This document shows, piece after piece, positions 49,396-58,184 of a DNA stretch of 64,000 bases. The first letter of the stretch is position 1. Every line of letters begins with the position of its first letter. A model generated the notes under the pieces. The model was not told the origin of the DNA. It saw only the letters and a list, made by a program, of their open reading frames with translations, and made no database searches. Made by a program: the position numbers and the translations under genes. The DNA lies in NCBI GenBank assembly GCA_013122435.1, contig WYDT01000009.1, forward strand, positions 1-64,000. Reading direction: 5' to 3'. The stretch comes from Chloroflexi bacterium AL-N1. GTDB taxonomy: Bacteria; Chloroflexota; Chloroflexia; Chloroflexales; Roseiflexaceae.

Positions 49396-49643
49396 GGTAT
49401 ATTTCTCCAGGTACTGCTTGTTATGACTCCGATTATTATACCATCACTCATGAGGCGACTCGTAGATCATGTGTTAGGTCAGACCTTGACCAAGCGTAGA
49501 ACGTAGACTACAATCGAAAAATCCTGATGAGTGTAGATATGCCTTCATAAAACAGAAAGATGATATAGTTTTGCACAATACTGTGGTCAAACTGTCTGAT
49601 TTCTACAATGGTATAGATGTGTACAAAATAGAGGAGTGGTACT

Positions 49644-50648
49644 ATGAGCCATCTACTGAACTGTATGGGCGAAATGCTCATCGATTTTTTGCCGATTGAG
49701 GAACACGAAGCGACCGTTGGGTTTCACATGCACGCGGGCGGGTCCCCCATGAATGTTGCGGTCGGGTTAGCACGTCTCGAACAGCCGACCGCTTTTACCG
49801 GCAAAATATCAACGGATTTTTTCGGACGATATCTTCGTAACCATATTGAGCGTGAAGGTATTGACACACGGTTTCTGATCGATTCGCTTGCATTAAGTAC
49901 ACTCGCATTTGTCGCGTCTGAAGATGGTGAGCCAGCATACAGTTTTTATGGTGAAGGTGCCGCCGATACGCTCCTTACGCTAGATGAACTTCCCAAGCCC
50001 TTCTTTACTGATACGCGTATTTTGCACGTTGGCTCAATCAGTTTGCTGCGTGGGTCAACGCCTGTGGCAATCCTGTCGGCTATTGAGCAACTCAAAGGCC
50101 AGGCGTTGATCTCACTCGATCCCAATATTCGGGCTGGGTTGGTGCGTGATGAGGATGGCTATCGGGCGGTGTTAGACCAGTGTTTTGCCCTTGCCGATGT
50201 CGTTAAAATGAGTCAGGTCGATCTAGAGTGGTTTGCTCCGGGCCGCCCACTCGAAGAAGTGGCAACTCAGATTCTCTCACGTGGTCCTGGTCTGGTGGTG
50301 GTGACGCAGGGTGGGAATGGTGCATTGGCGGTGCGTATGGCTACGCGAGCAGCAATACACGATGCAGCGGATTTGGATGTCTCTAAGGGCGTTGCCTATC
50401 TGCATGTGCCTGCGTTTGAAGTCGATGTGGTCGATACTGTTGGTGCTGGTGATGCCTTTAGTGCCGGGTTGCTGGCTGGTCTCGCCGAACACGATGTAAC
50501 CTCACGCGCCCCGCTGGCCCATCTGTCGCCAGAGGATCTGGAGGCAGTGGTACGTTTTGCTGGTGCAACCTCGGCTTTGACTTGCACACGGGCGGGCGCG
50601 AATCCACCGACACGTGCAGAGGTTGAGCAGTTCCTCTATGCTTCCTGA
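49644..50648 (+). CDS. PfkB-family carbohydrate kinase, fructokinase-like
   Basis: A 334-residue sugar kinase. GEMLIDFLP and HAGGSPMNVAVGLARL are at the N-terminus, SLDPNIR in the middle and the C-terminal signature DTVGAGDAFSAGLLAGL carries the catalytic Asp. The pattern is closest to fructokinases, but ribokinase-like sugars cannot be excluded. GAGGAG precedes the ATG at seven bases. Its 3' end (50514-50648) is duplicated at 55064-55198 on the far side of the Rhs island, while this copy is intact. Confidence 0.9.
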   Translation: MSHLLNCMGEMLIDFLPIEEHEATVGFHMHAGGSPMNVAVGLARLEQPTAFTGKISTDFFGRYLRNHIEREGIDTRFLIDSLALSTLAFVASEDGEPAYSFYGEGAADTLLTLDELPKPFFTDTRILHVGSISLLRGSTPVAILSAIEQLKGQALISLDPNIRAGLVRDEDGYRAVLDQCFALADVVKMSQVDLEWFAPGRPLEEVATQILSRGPGLVVVTQGGNGALAVRMATRAAIHDAADLDVSKGVAYLHVPAFEVDVVDTVGAGDAFSAGLLAGLAEHDVTSRAPLAHLSPEDLEAVVRFAGATSALTCTRAGANPPTRAEVEQFLYAS

Positions 50649-50700
50649 CGATCGGCCTGCCACATTGTGCTGAGTGCGGGAGTGAACACCTGGCCCGCTT
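50514..50700 (+). repeat. 187-bp island-flanking direct repeat, left copy
   Basis: Covers the last 135 bases of pfkB and 52 bases beyond, and matches 55064-55250 without gaps at about eight mismatches. The part after the pfkB stop equals the 3' end of the DUF429 gene, so the left copy also carries a 17-codon DUF429 remnant on the minus strand. Confidence 0.95.
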
Positions 50701-51348
50701 TGAGGTTTGAAGTCCAACAGGAGGAAAAGGTACGCCAAGCTACTGCCAGCTTTTCTAACCATCACGGGTGCTTTCAGGTTTTGAGTTGCCCGTGCCTGAT
50801 CTAACCTCAAAGAGCCTACGTATCAGGTGAGAGTCTATGCATTTGTGACCTGCCATGGTCCATCAATGTTTGTGAGCACCTCAATCTGATACCAGTGGCT
50901 GCCTCCTTTCCGACCGATGGTTGTAATCATCTGTGCACGGAGCGGCCCCTACATTGTGCGTGGTGGTGGTGATCTAGGAGCCCAGCGGCTCAGGTGGGCG
51001 TCGCGGCGGGCAGAGTAATATTTGTCTAGTAAAACGTGACGGTTCTCATATGGTTCAGCTTGTTAGTAATGGGAGTAATCCCGTATGGCAACCTACATCC
51101 CCCGAATCAATAGATGAATAAATATATGTTTCCATAGGCATTGATCTAGAAATATTCGGTCCAGAAGTTGAAATAATAACGATAGACTCGGAACTTTTCG
51201 GGGTTTCTTGTCTAAGTCATTGGTTTGGCAGGATATATGCACATTGATTCTATGATACAAAAACCAATGTGCTTTCCGATGGAACTACCGACTATTTTTT
51301 ATGCCCATGGATAGCTGATGAGCGGCAACGGCACCTGGCACCAACACG
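50701..51348. other. Decayed left part of the Rhs island
   Basis: About 650 bases with only short frames. Fragments such as MVQLVSNGSNPVWQPT near 51050 look like gene scraps, but I recognise no family and no transposase. At 51318-51348 a short Rhs core piece (HQHDGLG) appears. Confidence 0.45.
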
Positions 51349-51918
51349 ATGGGCTGGGTTGCTGGTGCCGCTTGTGCGGCGCTGTGGGCGGCCCCGGCGC
51401 CACCACGCCACACCGGGAACCACACGCCCGCCCCCGTGACACCGCCATCGCCGCCGATGACGCTGCCACAGGATGTGCCACGTGGCGGCAATATCCAGGG
51501 CACGCCCTGGGATCTGGACGAGACGCTGGTGTGTACGCAGGAAGGTTTCCCCATGCTCGAGGGGGAGGATTTCCAGGTCACCATCTTCCCAGCGCCGGAG
51601 AAGGGGGAAATGCTGGTGCTGATGATCGGAGAGTTGCCCCTCTTTGATCGAGAAGGTATTTTGTATACAAAACATTTTCCTGGTGAACTTAATAACGACA
51701 ACATATCTGAGGAAGAAGTACTTGACACTTTTCTCAATGGTAAGAAGTATCAGAGCAGCTTTGGTGATGCTATTGTCTACAAAGCTATCCCTGGACAACC
51801 TAAAAATGGAGTCACGATTGTTGTCTCTAAATCTGAGAGAAAAGCCATCACTGCTTGGCGAGGAGATGAGAAACGATCATGGAGGTGTGGTTGGCCCTAT
51901 ATGACATGGTACCCATAA
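51349..51918 (+). CDS. Displaced Rhs C-terminal tip with unidentified toxin domain
   Basis: A 189-residue frame. Residues 1-90 equal the hydrophobic and Pro-rich linker that follows the Rhs core in the neighbouring gene (WVAGAACA, APPRHTGNHTPAPVTPPSPP, VPRGGNIQGTPW, EGFPM, VTIFPAP). Residues about 90-189 form an unrecognised tip (LFDREGILYTKHFPGELNND, FGDAIVYKAIPGQP). It has lost the Rhs core, and the frame of the short core piece just upstream differs, so the ATG at 51349 may be the only start, or the cassette may be silent. An inverted repeat and a putative immunity gene follow. Confidence 0.6.
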   Translation: MGWVAGAACAALWAAPAPPRHTGNHTPAPVTPPSPPMTLPQDVPRGGNIQGTPWDLDETLVCTQEGFPMLEGEDFQVTIFPAPEKGEMLVLMIGELPLFDREGILYTKHFPGELNNDNISEEEVLDTFLNGKKYQSSFGDAIVYKAIPGQPKNGVTIVVSKSERKAITAWRGDEKRSWRCGWPYMTWYP

Positions 51919-51949
51919 TCGATTAATGAACAAGTAAACTAAAAAGTTG

Positions 51950-51994
51950 CGTGGTGCTTTCATTGCGCTTCTGTGACAAGTTGAAAGCACCACG
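51950..51994. repeat. Inverted repeat between toxin tip and immunity gene (first cassette)
   Basis: CGTGGTGCTTTC (51950-51961) pairs with GAAAGCACCACG (51983-51994), 12 of 12 bases, around 21 bases. No T-run follows on the plus strand. Confidence 0.8.
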
Positions 51995-52037
51995 TGAAAC
52001 CACTTGTACTTGAGAAACAATAGACACAGGAACAGCT

Positions 52038-52505
52038 ATGATAATGGATGAGCTTGAGATTATCTTGAGAGAAGATACGGATGAAGGTGCGCTCTTTTAT
52101 CAACCAGACCCAGAAGTCGAGGAGCATCTGATATATATACGAAATCCACACTTCACGGTAGCAGAGCACCGTGTAGAATTAGAAGACCCCGTCTTATTTC
52201 GGCTTAATATCAATCGTATCTTAAGTGCAGTCAAAATTGTTATTCCCCGACACGCATGGCAGATTAGACCTGCTCGACCTATCCCGATAACATCTTTGAA
52301 GGCCAGCTTGGAATTCCCGCTCACAACCATCCAGCAGCATTCGTTCAATCTTAAGGCAGATGTAATCACCGATGCTGACTGCACGTATACGCTATTAATG
52401 TTTGGGAAACACGAGACATCGCCATTCTGGGTAGCACTATCTTCCCATTGTTGGGCATTGATAGCAGCGAATCGTTTGAAGGGATTCTTTATTCTCCTTC
52501 GATAA
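52038..52505 (+). CDS. Putative immunity protein of the first Rhs cassette
   Basis: A 155-residue protein that starts MIMDELEIILREDTDEGALF. It is acidic at the start and then mixed, without signal peptide or membrane helix. The last 20 residues overlap the degenerate start of the next Rhs tail, so the true C-terminus may be altered. I do not recognise the family. Its place directly after the toxin tip and before a new Rhs fragment is the immunity position. Confidence 0.55.
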   Translation: MIMDELEIILREDTDEGALFYQPDPEVEEHLIYIRNPHFTVAEHRVELEDPVLFRLNINRILSAVKIVIPRHAWQIRPARPIPITSLKASLEFPLTTIQQHSFNLKADVITDADCTYTLLMFGKHETSPFWVALSSHCWALIAANRLKGFFILLR

Positions 52506-53713
52506 TGCTGGCGTCTCCAGACGAACTCATTTGTGAGCGCCCCAGTGGATTCTGTACAAGATCTGGTCGCACCGCTGGAACAGGTGCTGAACGACGGCAG
52601 CGCGAACTTGGTGTATGGCCTTACCAGCACGATGGGGTGGGCTCTGTCCGCGCCGTGCTCGATGGCGCCGGTGCAGTACAATCCACGACCAGCTACGATC
52701 CGTGGGGCGTGCCCGTCCCCCCTGTAGTCCCCCCAGGTGTGGGGGGAGGCAGTCCCGCTCCCTTTGGCTTTACGGGGGAGTTGCACGACGGTGACCTGGT
52801 GCACCTGCGAGCGCGGTGGTATCATCCCAGCACTGGTACCTTTACCGCACGAGACCCGTTTGCGGGCTTTGACACGCTGCCGTATAGCTTGCACCCGTAT
52901 CAGTATGCGTATAGTAATCCCGTGTTGTGGACTGACCCCAGTGGGCGCAATCCGGTGTGTCTGGCGGGAGCGGCAGTCCCTGGACCGGGCTGGGTCGCCG
53001 GGGCCGCATGTGCGGTTGTGAGTATTGGTGCCACCATCCTGGCCGGGGTCGCTGGCTGGCTCATTGGAGATGTAGCAGGCCGTACCATTCGGGATGCGCG
53101 TGAAACAACTGAGCGCATCGATGCGGGGGCGGCCCCGGCGCCCCCGCGCCACACGGGGAACCATACGCCCGCCCCCGTGACACCGCCATCGCCGCCGCAT
53201 CCGGTAACCCAGGATGTGCCACGTGGCGGCAATATCCAGGGCACACCATGGGAGATGGATGATTCGCTGGTGTGTACGCAGGAGGGCTTCCCCATGCCCG
53301 AGGCGGATGATTTCAAGGTCACCATCTTCCCCGCACCGCAGGAGGGCGGTGTGGAGATATACACAGCATCAATGTCTGATATTCTTAGCCGAAATATGCG
53401 GGCTGCTGGAATACCTGAACCACCTGGAACAGCAGCACATCATATTGTGGCCTGGAACGACAGCCGTGCTGCTGGATCACGTGCCATTCTCATTGGAGAA
53501 AACATTGGCATCAATGATGCTGAAAATGGTGTCTATTTGCCAATAAGCCGTACAAAAGGTCATGTAACAGTTGGTAATGTTTGGCATGCTAATATTCATA
53601 CAAATCGGTATCATGCCGAAGTTGAACGTCGCTTATCAAGTGCAGCTCCTGGCACCGTGCGAGCTGAACTCCAGCAGATCGCTCAAGAAATTCTCCAAGG
53701 TCTATTTCCATGA
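52448..53713 (+). CDS. Truncated Rhs protein with AHH-type nuclease tip
   Basis: A 421-residue frame. Residues 58-165 are the end of an Rhs core (QHDGVGSVRAVLDGAG, FGFTGELHDGDLVHLRARWY, FTARDPFAGFDTLPYS, YQYAYSNPVLWTDPSGRN). A hydrophobic linker (175-215) and Pro-rich linker follow. The tip has AHH at 330-332 (TAAHHIVAWND) with later GENIGIND, HVTVGNVWHANIHTNRYH and a helix, the pattern of AHH HNH/EndoVII-fold nucleases. The N-terminal 55 residues are junk: the core continues upstream in another frame (52533 onward reads DLVAPLEQVLNDGSANLVYG), with a frameshift near 52620. Hence the gene is a remnant of a larger Rhs protein; the tip itself is intact. Confidence 0.75.
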   Translation: MLGIDSSESFEGILYSPSIMLASPDELICERPSGFCTRSGRTAGTGAERRQRELGVWPYQHDGVGSVRAVLDGAGAVQSTTSYDPWGVPVPPVVPPGVGGGSPAPFGFTGELHDGDLVHLRARWYHPSTGTFTARDPFAGFDTLPYSLHPYQYAYSNPVLWTDPSGRNPVCLAGAAVPGPGWVAGAACAVVSIGATILAGVAGWLIGDVAGRTIRDARETTERIDAGAAPAPPRHTGNHTPAPVTPPSPPHPVTQDVPRGGNIQGTPWEMDDSLVCTQEGFPMPEADDFKVTIFPAPQEGGVEIYTASMSDILSRNMRAAGIPEPPGTAAHHIVAWNDSRAAGSRAILIGENIGINDAENGVYLPISRTKGHVTVGNVWHANIHTNRYHAEVERRLSSAAPGTVRAELQQIAQEILQGLFP

Positions 53714-53766
53714 TAATGTTCAGTAAGCAAATCTGTGATATGAGTGAGTAATCTATTTTTACAAAA

Positions 53767-53800
53767 GATCGAAGAACGATAACATTATTGTTCTTCGATC
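53767..53800. repeat. Inverted repeat between toxin tip and immunity gene (second cassette)
   Basis: GATCGAAGAAC (53767-53777) pairs with GTTCTTCGATC (53790-53800), 11 of 11 bases. The plus strand continues AAACAT, so it is not a plus-strand terminator; on the minus strand TTTTGT follows. Confidence 0.8.
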
Positions 53801-53874
53801 AAACATATTGTATCACCTTGTAAACTTATTCATACCGACTGTTATCAACACACATTACACATTGGGAGGACTTG

Positions 53875-54438
53875 ATGAAAGTATATCGTGTTCGTAATGA
53901 CGTTAGTACCTATCAATATTTTCTAACAGAACGAGATGAAGATGTTCTTACACTTAAAATGGATGGAACTTCACGTGCAAATAAATGGATACCGCCACCT
54001 GTCTATATTCTACAACCAAAGTTACAAGCGGGTGACTTCTATAATTTCAGTTCAGACATATTGATTCCTAGTCCTCGGGCAAGTATGTTGCTCAGTGAAC
54101 ATTTTGAAATGGCTGGTGAATTGTTGTCTCTTCCCTACAAGGATCAGGAGTTTTTTGTGTTTAACGTTATCAACTGTATTGACTGTCTCGATCAAGAAAG
54201 TACAACTTGGGCCATTGATCCTACTACCAGTGTCCGAATTAGACCGAAGAAGTATGTATTTCACGCAAATCGATTTACTGAGGCACGTCTTTTTAAGATT
54301 CCTGAAACATGTCGTGGCGAAATTTTGGTGCTTGATCGCGATCAAGGTGGTGATGAGGAATTTCGGAGTGCTATCGAACAGGCTGAGTTAAAGGGTTTGA
54401 TATTCGAAGAGCTATGGAATGATAACAAAAATGAATAA
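53875..54438 (+). CDS. Imm11/DUF1629-like immunity protein
   Basis: A 187-residue soluble protein. FFVFNVINCIDCLDQESTTW followed by KYVFHANRFTEARLFKIP and the C-terminal LKGLIFEELW resemble the Imm11/DUF1629 layout (Y/F-x-FN-x4-D-x-LD-x-E/S, then F-x-R or F-x-E at the end), from memory. Imm11 genes often follow AHH or other HNH nuclease tips, and this gene directly follows one. GGGAGG lies five bases before the ATG at 53875, so it should be well translated. It is probably the antidote of the upstream nuclease. Confidence 0.65.
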   Translation: MKVYRVRNDVSTYQYFLTERDEDVLTLKMDGTSRANKWIPPPVYILQPKLQAGDFYNFSSDILIPSPRASMLLSEHFEMAGELLSLPYKDQEFFVFNVINCIDCLDQESTTWAIDPTTSVRIRPKKYVFHANRFTEARLFKIPETCRGEILVLDRDQGGDEEFRSAIEQAELKGLIFEELWNDNKNE

Positions 54439-54509
54439 GTAAATAGAAATCAGCCATATACTATCGGGTGAACACAGTAGGATAGCATTCGCTCCACCCA
54501 AAATCTGTT

Positions 54510-54911
54510 GTGCTTCTCCCGCAGATTCTCAACGACGGCAGCACCAGCTACACCTATGACGCCTTGGGACGGCTGACGCAGCAGGGTGGCAGCAGCTACC
54601 GCTACAACGGCGATGGTGTGCTCGTGGGGCGCGGCAGTACGAGCTATACCCAGGACCTGGTGGCACCGCTGGAACAGGTGCTGAACGACGGCAGCGCGAA
54701 CTTGATGTATGGCCATCAACACGATGGGCTGGGCTCGGTCCGTGCCGTGCTCGATGGCGCAGGGGCGGTACAATCCACGACCAGCTACGACCCGTGGGGC
54801 GTGCCCGTCCCCCCTGTAGTCCCCCCAGGTGTGGGGGGAGGCAGTGTCGATCCCTTTGGCTTCACTGGTGAGTTGCACAATGACGACCTGGTGCATGTGT
54901 GGGCCAGATAG
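54510..54911 (+). pseudogene. Third Rhs core fragment
   Basis: It contains one YD repeat (YTYDALGRLTQQGGSSYRYN) and the start of the core tail (DLVAPLEQVLNDGSANLMYG, QHDGLGSVRAVLDGAG, FGFTGELHNDDLVHVWAR), then stops at 54911 before the DPFAG-type region. At DNA level it is almost identical to 52560-52800. It lacks start and toxin, so it is a remnant that may serve as recombination donor or recipient. The 54912-55063 stretch after it is unassigned. Confidence 0.85.
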
Positions 54912-55063
54912 ACAACGGATCTTGGTTCCTGGCTCACGGATTCCCAATCGTGTCCTGCCTTGCCAGACCCTTTCCATTGAGGTGGGGTTCGTTGAGATGC
55001 AACAGAGTCAGGACATCGGTCATGAAGATGTGTACATCATACTGTGTGGTGTCCATACCCCCA

Positions 55064-55250
55064 CTGGCCCATCTGTCGCCAGAGAATCTGGAGGCGGTGG
55101 TACGTTTTGCTGGTGCAACCTCGGCTTTGACTTGCACACGGGCGGGCGCGAATCCACCGACACGTGCAGAGGTTGAGCCGTTCCTCTATGCTTCCTAACG
55201 ATCGGCCTGCCACATTGTGCTGGGTACGGGAGTGAACACATAGCCCGCTT
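55064..55250 (+). repeat. 187-bp island-flanking direct repeat, right copy (pfkB 3' remnant)
   Basis: Matches 50514-50700. In the plus frame it encodes the pfkB end (PLAHLSPENLEAVVRFAGAT to FLYAS), here a dead fragment. Its last 56 bases are the functional C-terminus of the DUF429 gene. Confidence 0.95.
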
Positions 55251-55965
55251 CCAGTGTTCCAAAGGTCTGGCAGCGTGTCTGTCCCCAGCGAAAAGCATAC
55301 AATGCAATATAGGCACACAAAAGCGCATCGATCTGGTCTTCGTACGCCTTGAGTTTTTGTCCACGCAGATCGGCGACATGTTGCTGTAGCAAATGTAGGT
55401 GTCCGTCCAGTGGTGGATCGGCTGTGGTGAGTGCATGCAAGTGTTGTTGATAGTGCTGCCACGCAGCCATGCGTTCAGCATGGCTGCGTTTAGGACGTGC
55501 TTTGTATTTGAGTGTGCGTTCCAGGCCGAAGAGGGCAATCATGGCTGGGTGGGGAAACACTTCGATGATTTGTCGCACAGCGGTTCCTGCCTCAATCGTT
55601 GATTTGTGGACAAAACCTTGTTGTTGGAGTGACTCAACGAGTGCTTCGCCACGTACGACTCCATTGAAGGTGAGGCGTTGGCGGTTGGCCGGATGCGCGC
55701 CGGCTTCATACCGCCGAAAAGCCCGGTTGATCTCCGTTTCTGCCCGGCGTTGGCCAGTTTCGTTGGGAACCCGTAACGGTGCATCAACTGCTACGATCGC
55801 TGATTGTTGGGCGGTGTGTTGCTGGATGTAATTAGTAATTTCTTGATCATCACCTAACAAATCAATCTGTTGCAGTGTACCACCCTGTTCGTCACCAGCA
55901 AGAATGGCGACACCGCTCTGGTTGCGGGGCGACCACGCGAGATCCAATCCAATAAACATTATCAT
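55195..55965 (-). CDS. DUF429 family protein, predicted RNase H-like nuclease
   Basis: A 256-residue protein starting FIGLDLAWSPRNQSGVAIL, the DUF429 pattern with D-x-A-W. IVAVDAPLRVPNETGQRRAETEINRAFRRY and EDQIDALLCAYIALYAFRWG follow, giving the acidic residues of an RNase-H-like site. The family is uncharacterised biochemically. Its last codons overlap the right copy of the island repeat, which shows that before the island it was convergent with pfkB with ends almost touching. Confidence 0.88.
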   Translation of the reverse strand: MIMFIGLDLAWSPRNQSGVAILAGDEQGGTLQQIDLLGDDQEITNYIQQHTAQQSAIVAVDAPLRVPNETGQRRAETEINRAFRRYEAGAHPANRQRLTFNGVVRGEALVESLQQQGFVHKSTIEAGTAVRQIIEVFPHPAMIALFGLERTLKYKARPKRSHAERMAAWQHYQQHLHALTTADPPLDGHLHLLQQHVADLRGQKLKAYEDQIDALLCAYIALYAFRWGQTRCQTFGTLEAGYVFTPVPSTMWQADR

Positions 55966-56150
55966 ATGTTTGCGCTCTGCTGCTTTGTAGTGTATGTAGG
56001 ATTTTAGGACGTTGTGGTTTATCTTGACAAGGATTAGTCCGATGTGATACGTTATGATCGTTGATGAAAGACCTCACACATACTTCAGTCTGGCTCGTTA
56101 TACAGGGTTGTGGCACGAGACAGCCGCCTGAAAGAATATAGAGGCAAGCG

Positions 56151-57917
56151 GTGTATACTCCCGAGTCGCCGTATTTACTTGTGTTAGAAAATCGTATTCA
56201 ACTGGAAAAAATACCATTTAGTGATCGTGGCTCCCGTCTGTTAGTTTATCAAGAACGTCGCTTGCCTGATACATTGTATATTAAGTTGGCCGAACGTTTG
56301 ACTGCGCTTGTACCCGGCTTGTCAGCCTATCGCAATCGGCCCCCGTTTATCCATAATCTGCGTCTGGTTGATGGTGACGGGCACCCAGTGTCATTTGAGT
56401 TGACGACCTACCCCCATGCGTTAGTGTTTCAAACGACGCTGGGTGAGTTCATTGTAACCTTTCAGGATCGCCGTACGATCAATATTGGGGTGCCGCCACA
56501 GCTTCCCTGTGGTATCAGCTTTAGTATTATTCCAGACTTGTCCCGCCCTGATGGGCATGGTGGTGAGTTCAAATCGATACGTAACTGCGCTTACTCAACC
56601 AATGGAACGGTTATGTTGAACCAGGTAGAGCACAATACCAATGGATATGACGTGGCGTTTGTGGTTGAAGGCGATCATAATACGGCGATTACCTTGCACA
56701 TCCAGGGAACACTAGACCTTGATCGACAGGTTGTGCCTTCCCGTACAGCGTTACAGGAGGCCGAAGCACGTTGGAATCGCTGGTTCGCTGCTGCGCCAGC
56801 GGTTGATGAGCAATATCAGAGCCAGTATTACTATGCCTGGTGGGTGATGGGGAACAATATTTTGTCACCGCAGGGCTATTTTCGTCGTGAGAGCGTTTCG
56901 CCAAGTAAGGCACATTATGTGGGGGCCTGGCAGTGGGATAATTATTTTCATGCACTCGCATTTCGCTACACGGATGCTGCGCTGGCCCACGATCAGTTGC
57001 TCTTTATGTTTGATCACCAACAGCCGGACGGGATGATACCAGATGCGGTGTATGATGAGGGCATGATTACGCAACTTGAGGTTCCGGTGGCTGCAGCCGT
57101 TACCAAACCACCCATTGTTGGTTGGGTCGCTATGCATGTGTATGATCAAACAGGTGATGAGCAACTGTTGCGCGATATCTACGATCCGTTGGTCCGTTGG
57201 AACTCGTGGTGGTTTGGTCTCAACGATGATGACTCAGATGGTATTGTGCAATATTCACACCCATTCTCGTCGGGGCTCGATGATAGTCCGCTTTGGGATG
57301 TGGGCATGCCGGTAGAGGCAGTGGATTTGAATACCTACTTGTGTATTCAGATGGAGGCGTTGAGCAGAATGGCGCGGATTCTGGGCCGTGGGCGTGAAGC
57401 CGAGATGTGGGGACGTAAGTCTATGGCGCTGGTTGATCGCATGATTGAGCATTTCTACGATCAATCGGCTGGTCTTTTCTGGAGCCAGTTTCATCATCAA
57501 CCGATTCACGTTGTCACGCCATTTAGCCTGTATCCGTTGTGGACCGGTCGGGTGTCGCCGAAGATTACTGAACAATTGGTGGCGCATTTACATGATCCAC
57601 AGATGTTCTGGAGCACGTACCCATTGCCGACGGTGGCACTGTCAGATCCAAAGCATGATCCCTATCAGATGTGGCGTGGCCCAGTCTGGATTAATATTAA
57701 CTACATTTTTGTAGAGGCGTTGAGTCGTACCGGACATCATCAGCTAGCCCATGAACTGGCTGAACGGACCTTACGTCTGGTTATGAGCCAGAACGATATT
57801 TTTGAGTATTATCATCCTGAGACTGGTGAACCGCCGCCGAAAGCGGCTCCGATGTTTGGTTGGTCCGCAGCTTGCTTTATTGATCTTGCGATACGCATGA
57901 GTCGTGGAGAGATTTGA
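56151..57917 (+). CDS. GH63/MGH1-like glycoside hydrolase
   Basis: A 588-residue cytosolic enzyme. An N-terminal beta-sandwich (1-200) precedes an (alpha/alpha)6 barrel with HYVGAWQWDNYFHALAFRYT (D263), GMIPDAVYDEG, FSSGLDDSPLWD and QMWRGPVWININYIFVEAL, the pattern of the GH63 group that includes glucosylglycerate and mannosylglycerate hydrolases. No signal peptide is present. The start is GTG 56151, with GAGG six bases upstream. Close downstream are a GpgS-type synthase and a sugar phosphorylase, so hydrolysis of glucosylglycerate or a related glucoside is the likely role. Confidence 0.75.
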   Translation: MYTPESPYLLVLENRIQLEKIPFSDRGSRLLVYQERRLPDTLYIKLAERLTALVPGLSAYRNRPPFIHNLRLVDGDGHPVSFELTTYPHALVFQTTLGEFIVTFQDRRTINIGVPPQLPCGISFSIIPDLSRPDGHGGEFKSIRNCAYSTNGTVMLNQVEHNTNGYDVAFVVEGDHNTAITLHIQGTLDLDRQVVPSRTALQEAEARWNRWFAAAPAVDEQYQSQYYYAWWVMGNNILSPQGYFRRESVSPSKAHYVGAWQWDNYFHALAFRYTDAALAHDQLLFMFDHQQPDGMIPDAVYDEGMITQLEVPVAAAVTKPPIVGWVAMHVYDQTGDEQLLRDIYDPLVRWNSWWFGLNDDDSDGIVQYSHPFSSGLDDSPLWDVGMPVEAVDLNTYLCIQMEALSRMARILGRGREAEMWGRKSMALVDRMIEHFYDQSAGLFWSQFHHQPIHVVTPFSLYPLWTGRVSPKITEQLVAHLHDPQMFWSTYPLPTVALSDPKHDPYQMWRGPVWININYIFVEALSRTGHHQLAHELAERTLRLVMSQNDIFEYYHPETGEPPPKAAPMFGWSAACFIDLAIRMSRGEI

Positions 57918-58184
57918 AGATCGTAGAAGGAATGTGTCATACCGACGTATAGGTGTGATATAGTCAGCTTAACCAATCTTGGCCAACATCATACATGGCA
58001 AATGCGGTTCTGTTGTCAGGGACAGCGTTTGTTGGGCGAAATACTACTCACCCTGTTGTGAATGAGAAGACTCTCGTTTCCGTTGTGGTCTCGTTTTATG
58101 TGTCCAAAGGGCCAGATTGTGATGATGCTTGTTACAATATGTGGTAGTTACAATAACGCAATTATGAAATAAGGAAGCGATAAT

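Noticed and set aside
52100..53200. A 366-codon minus-strand frame opposite the Rhs tail
   Set aside because: It lies antisense to the well-supported Rhs/AHH coding frame and is explained by the GC-rich codon pattern there.
50649..55200. Insertion sequence or prophage as carrier of the Rhs island
   Set aside because: No transposase, integrase or phage gene is visible and the flanking repeat consists of host gene ends.
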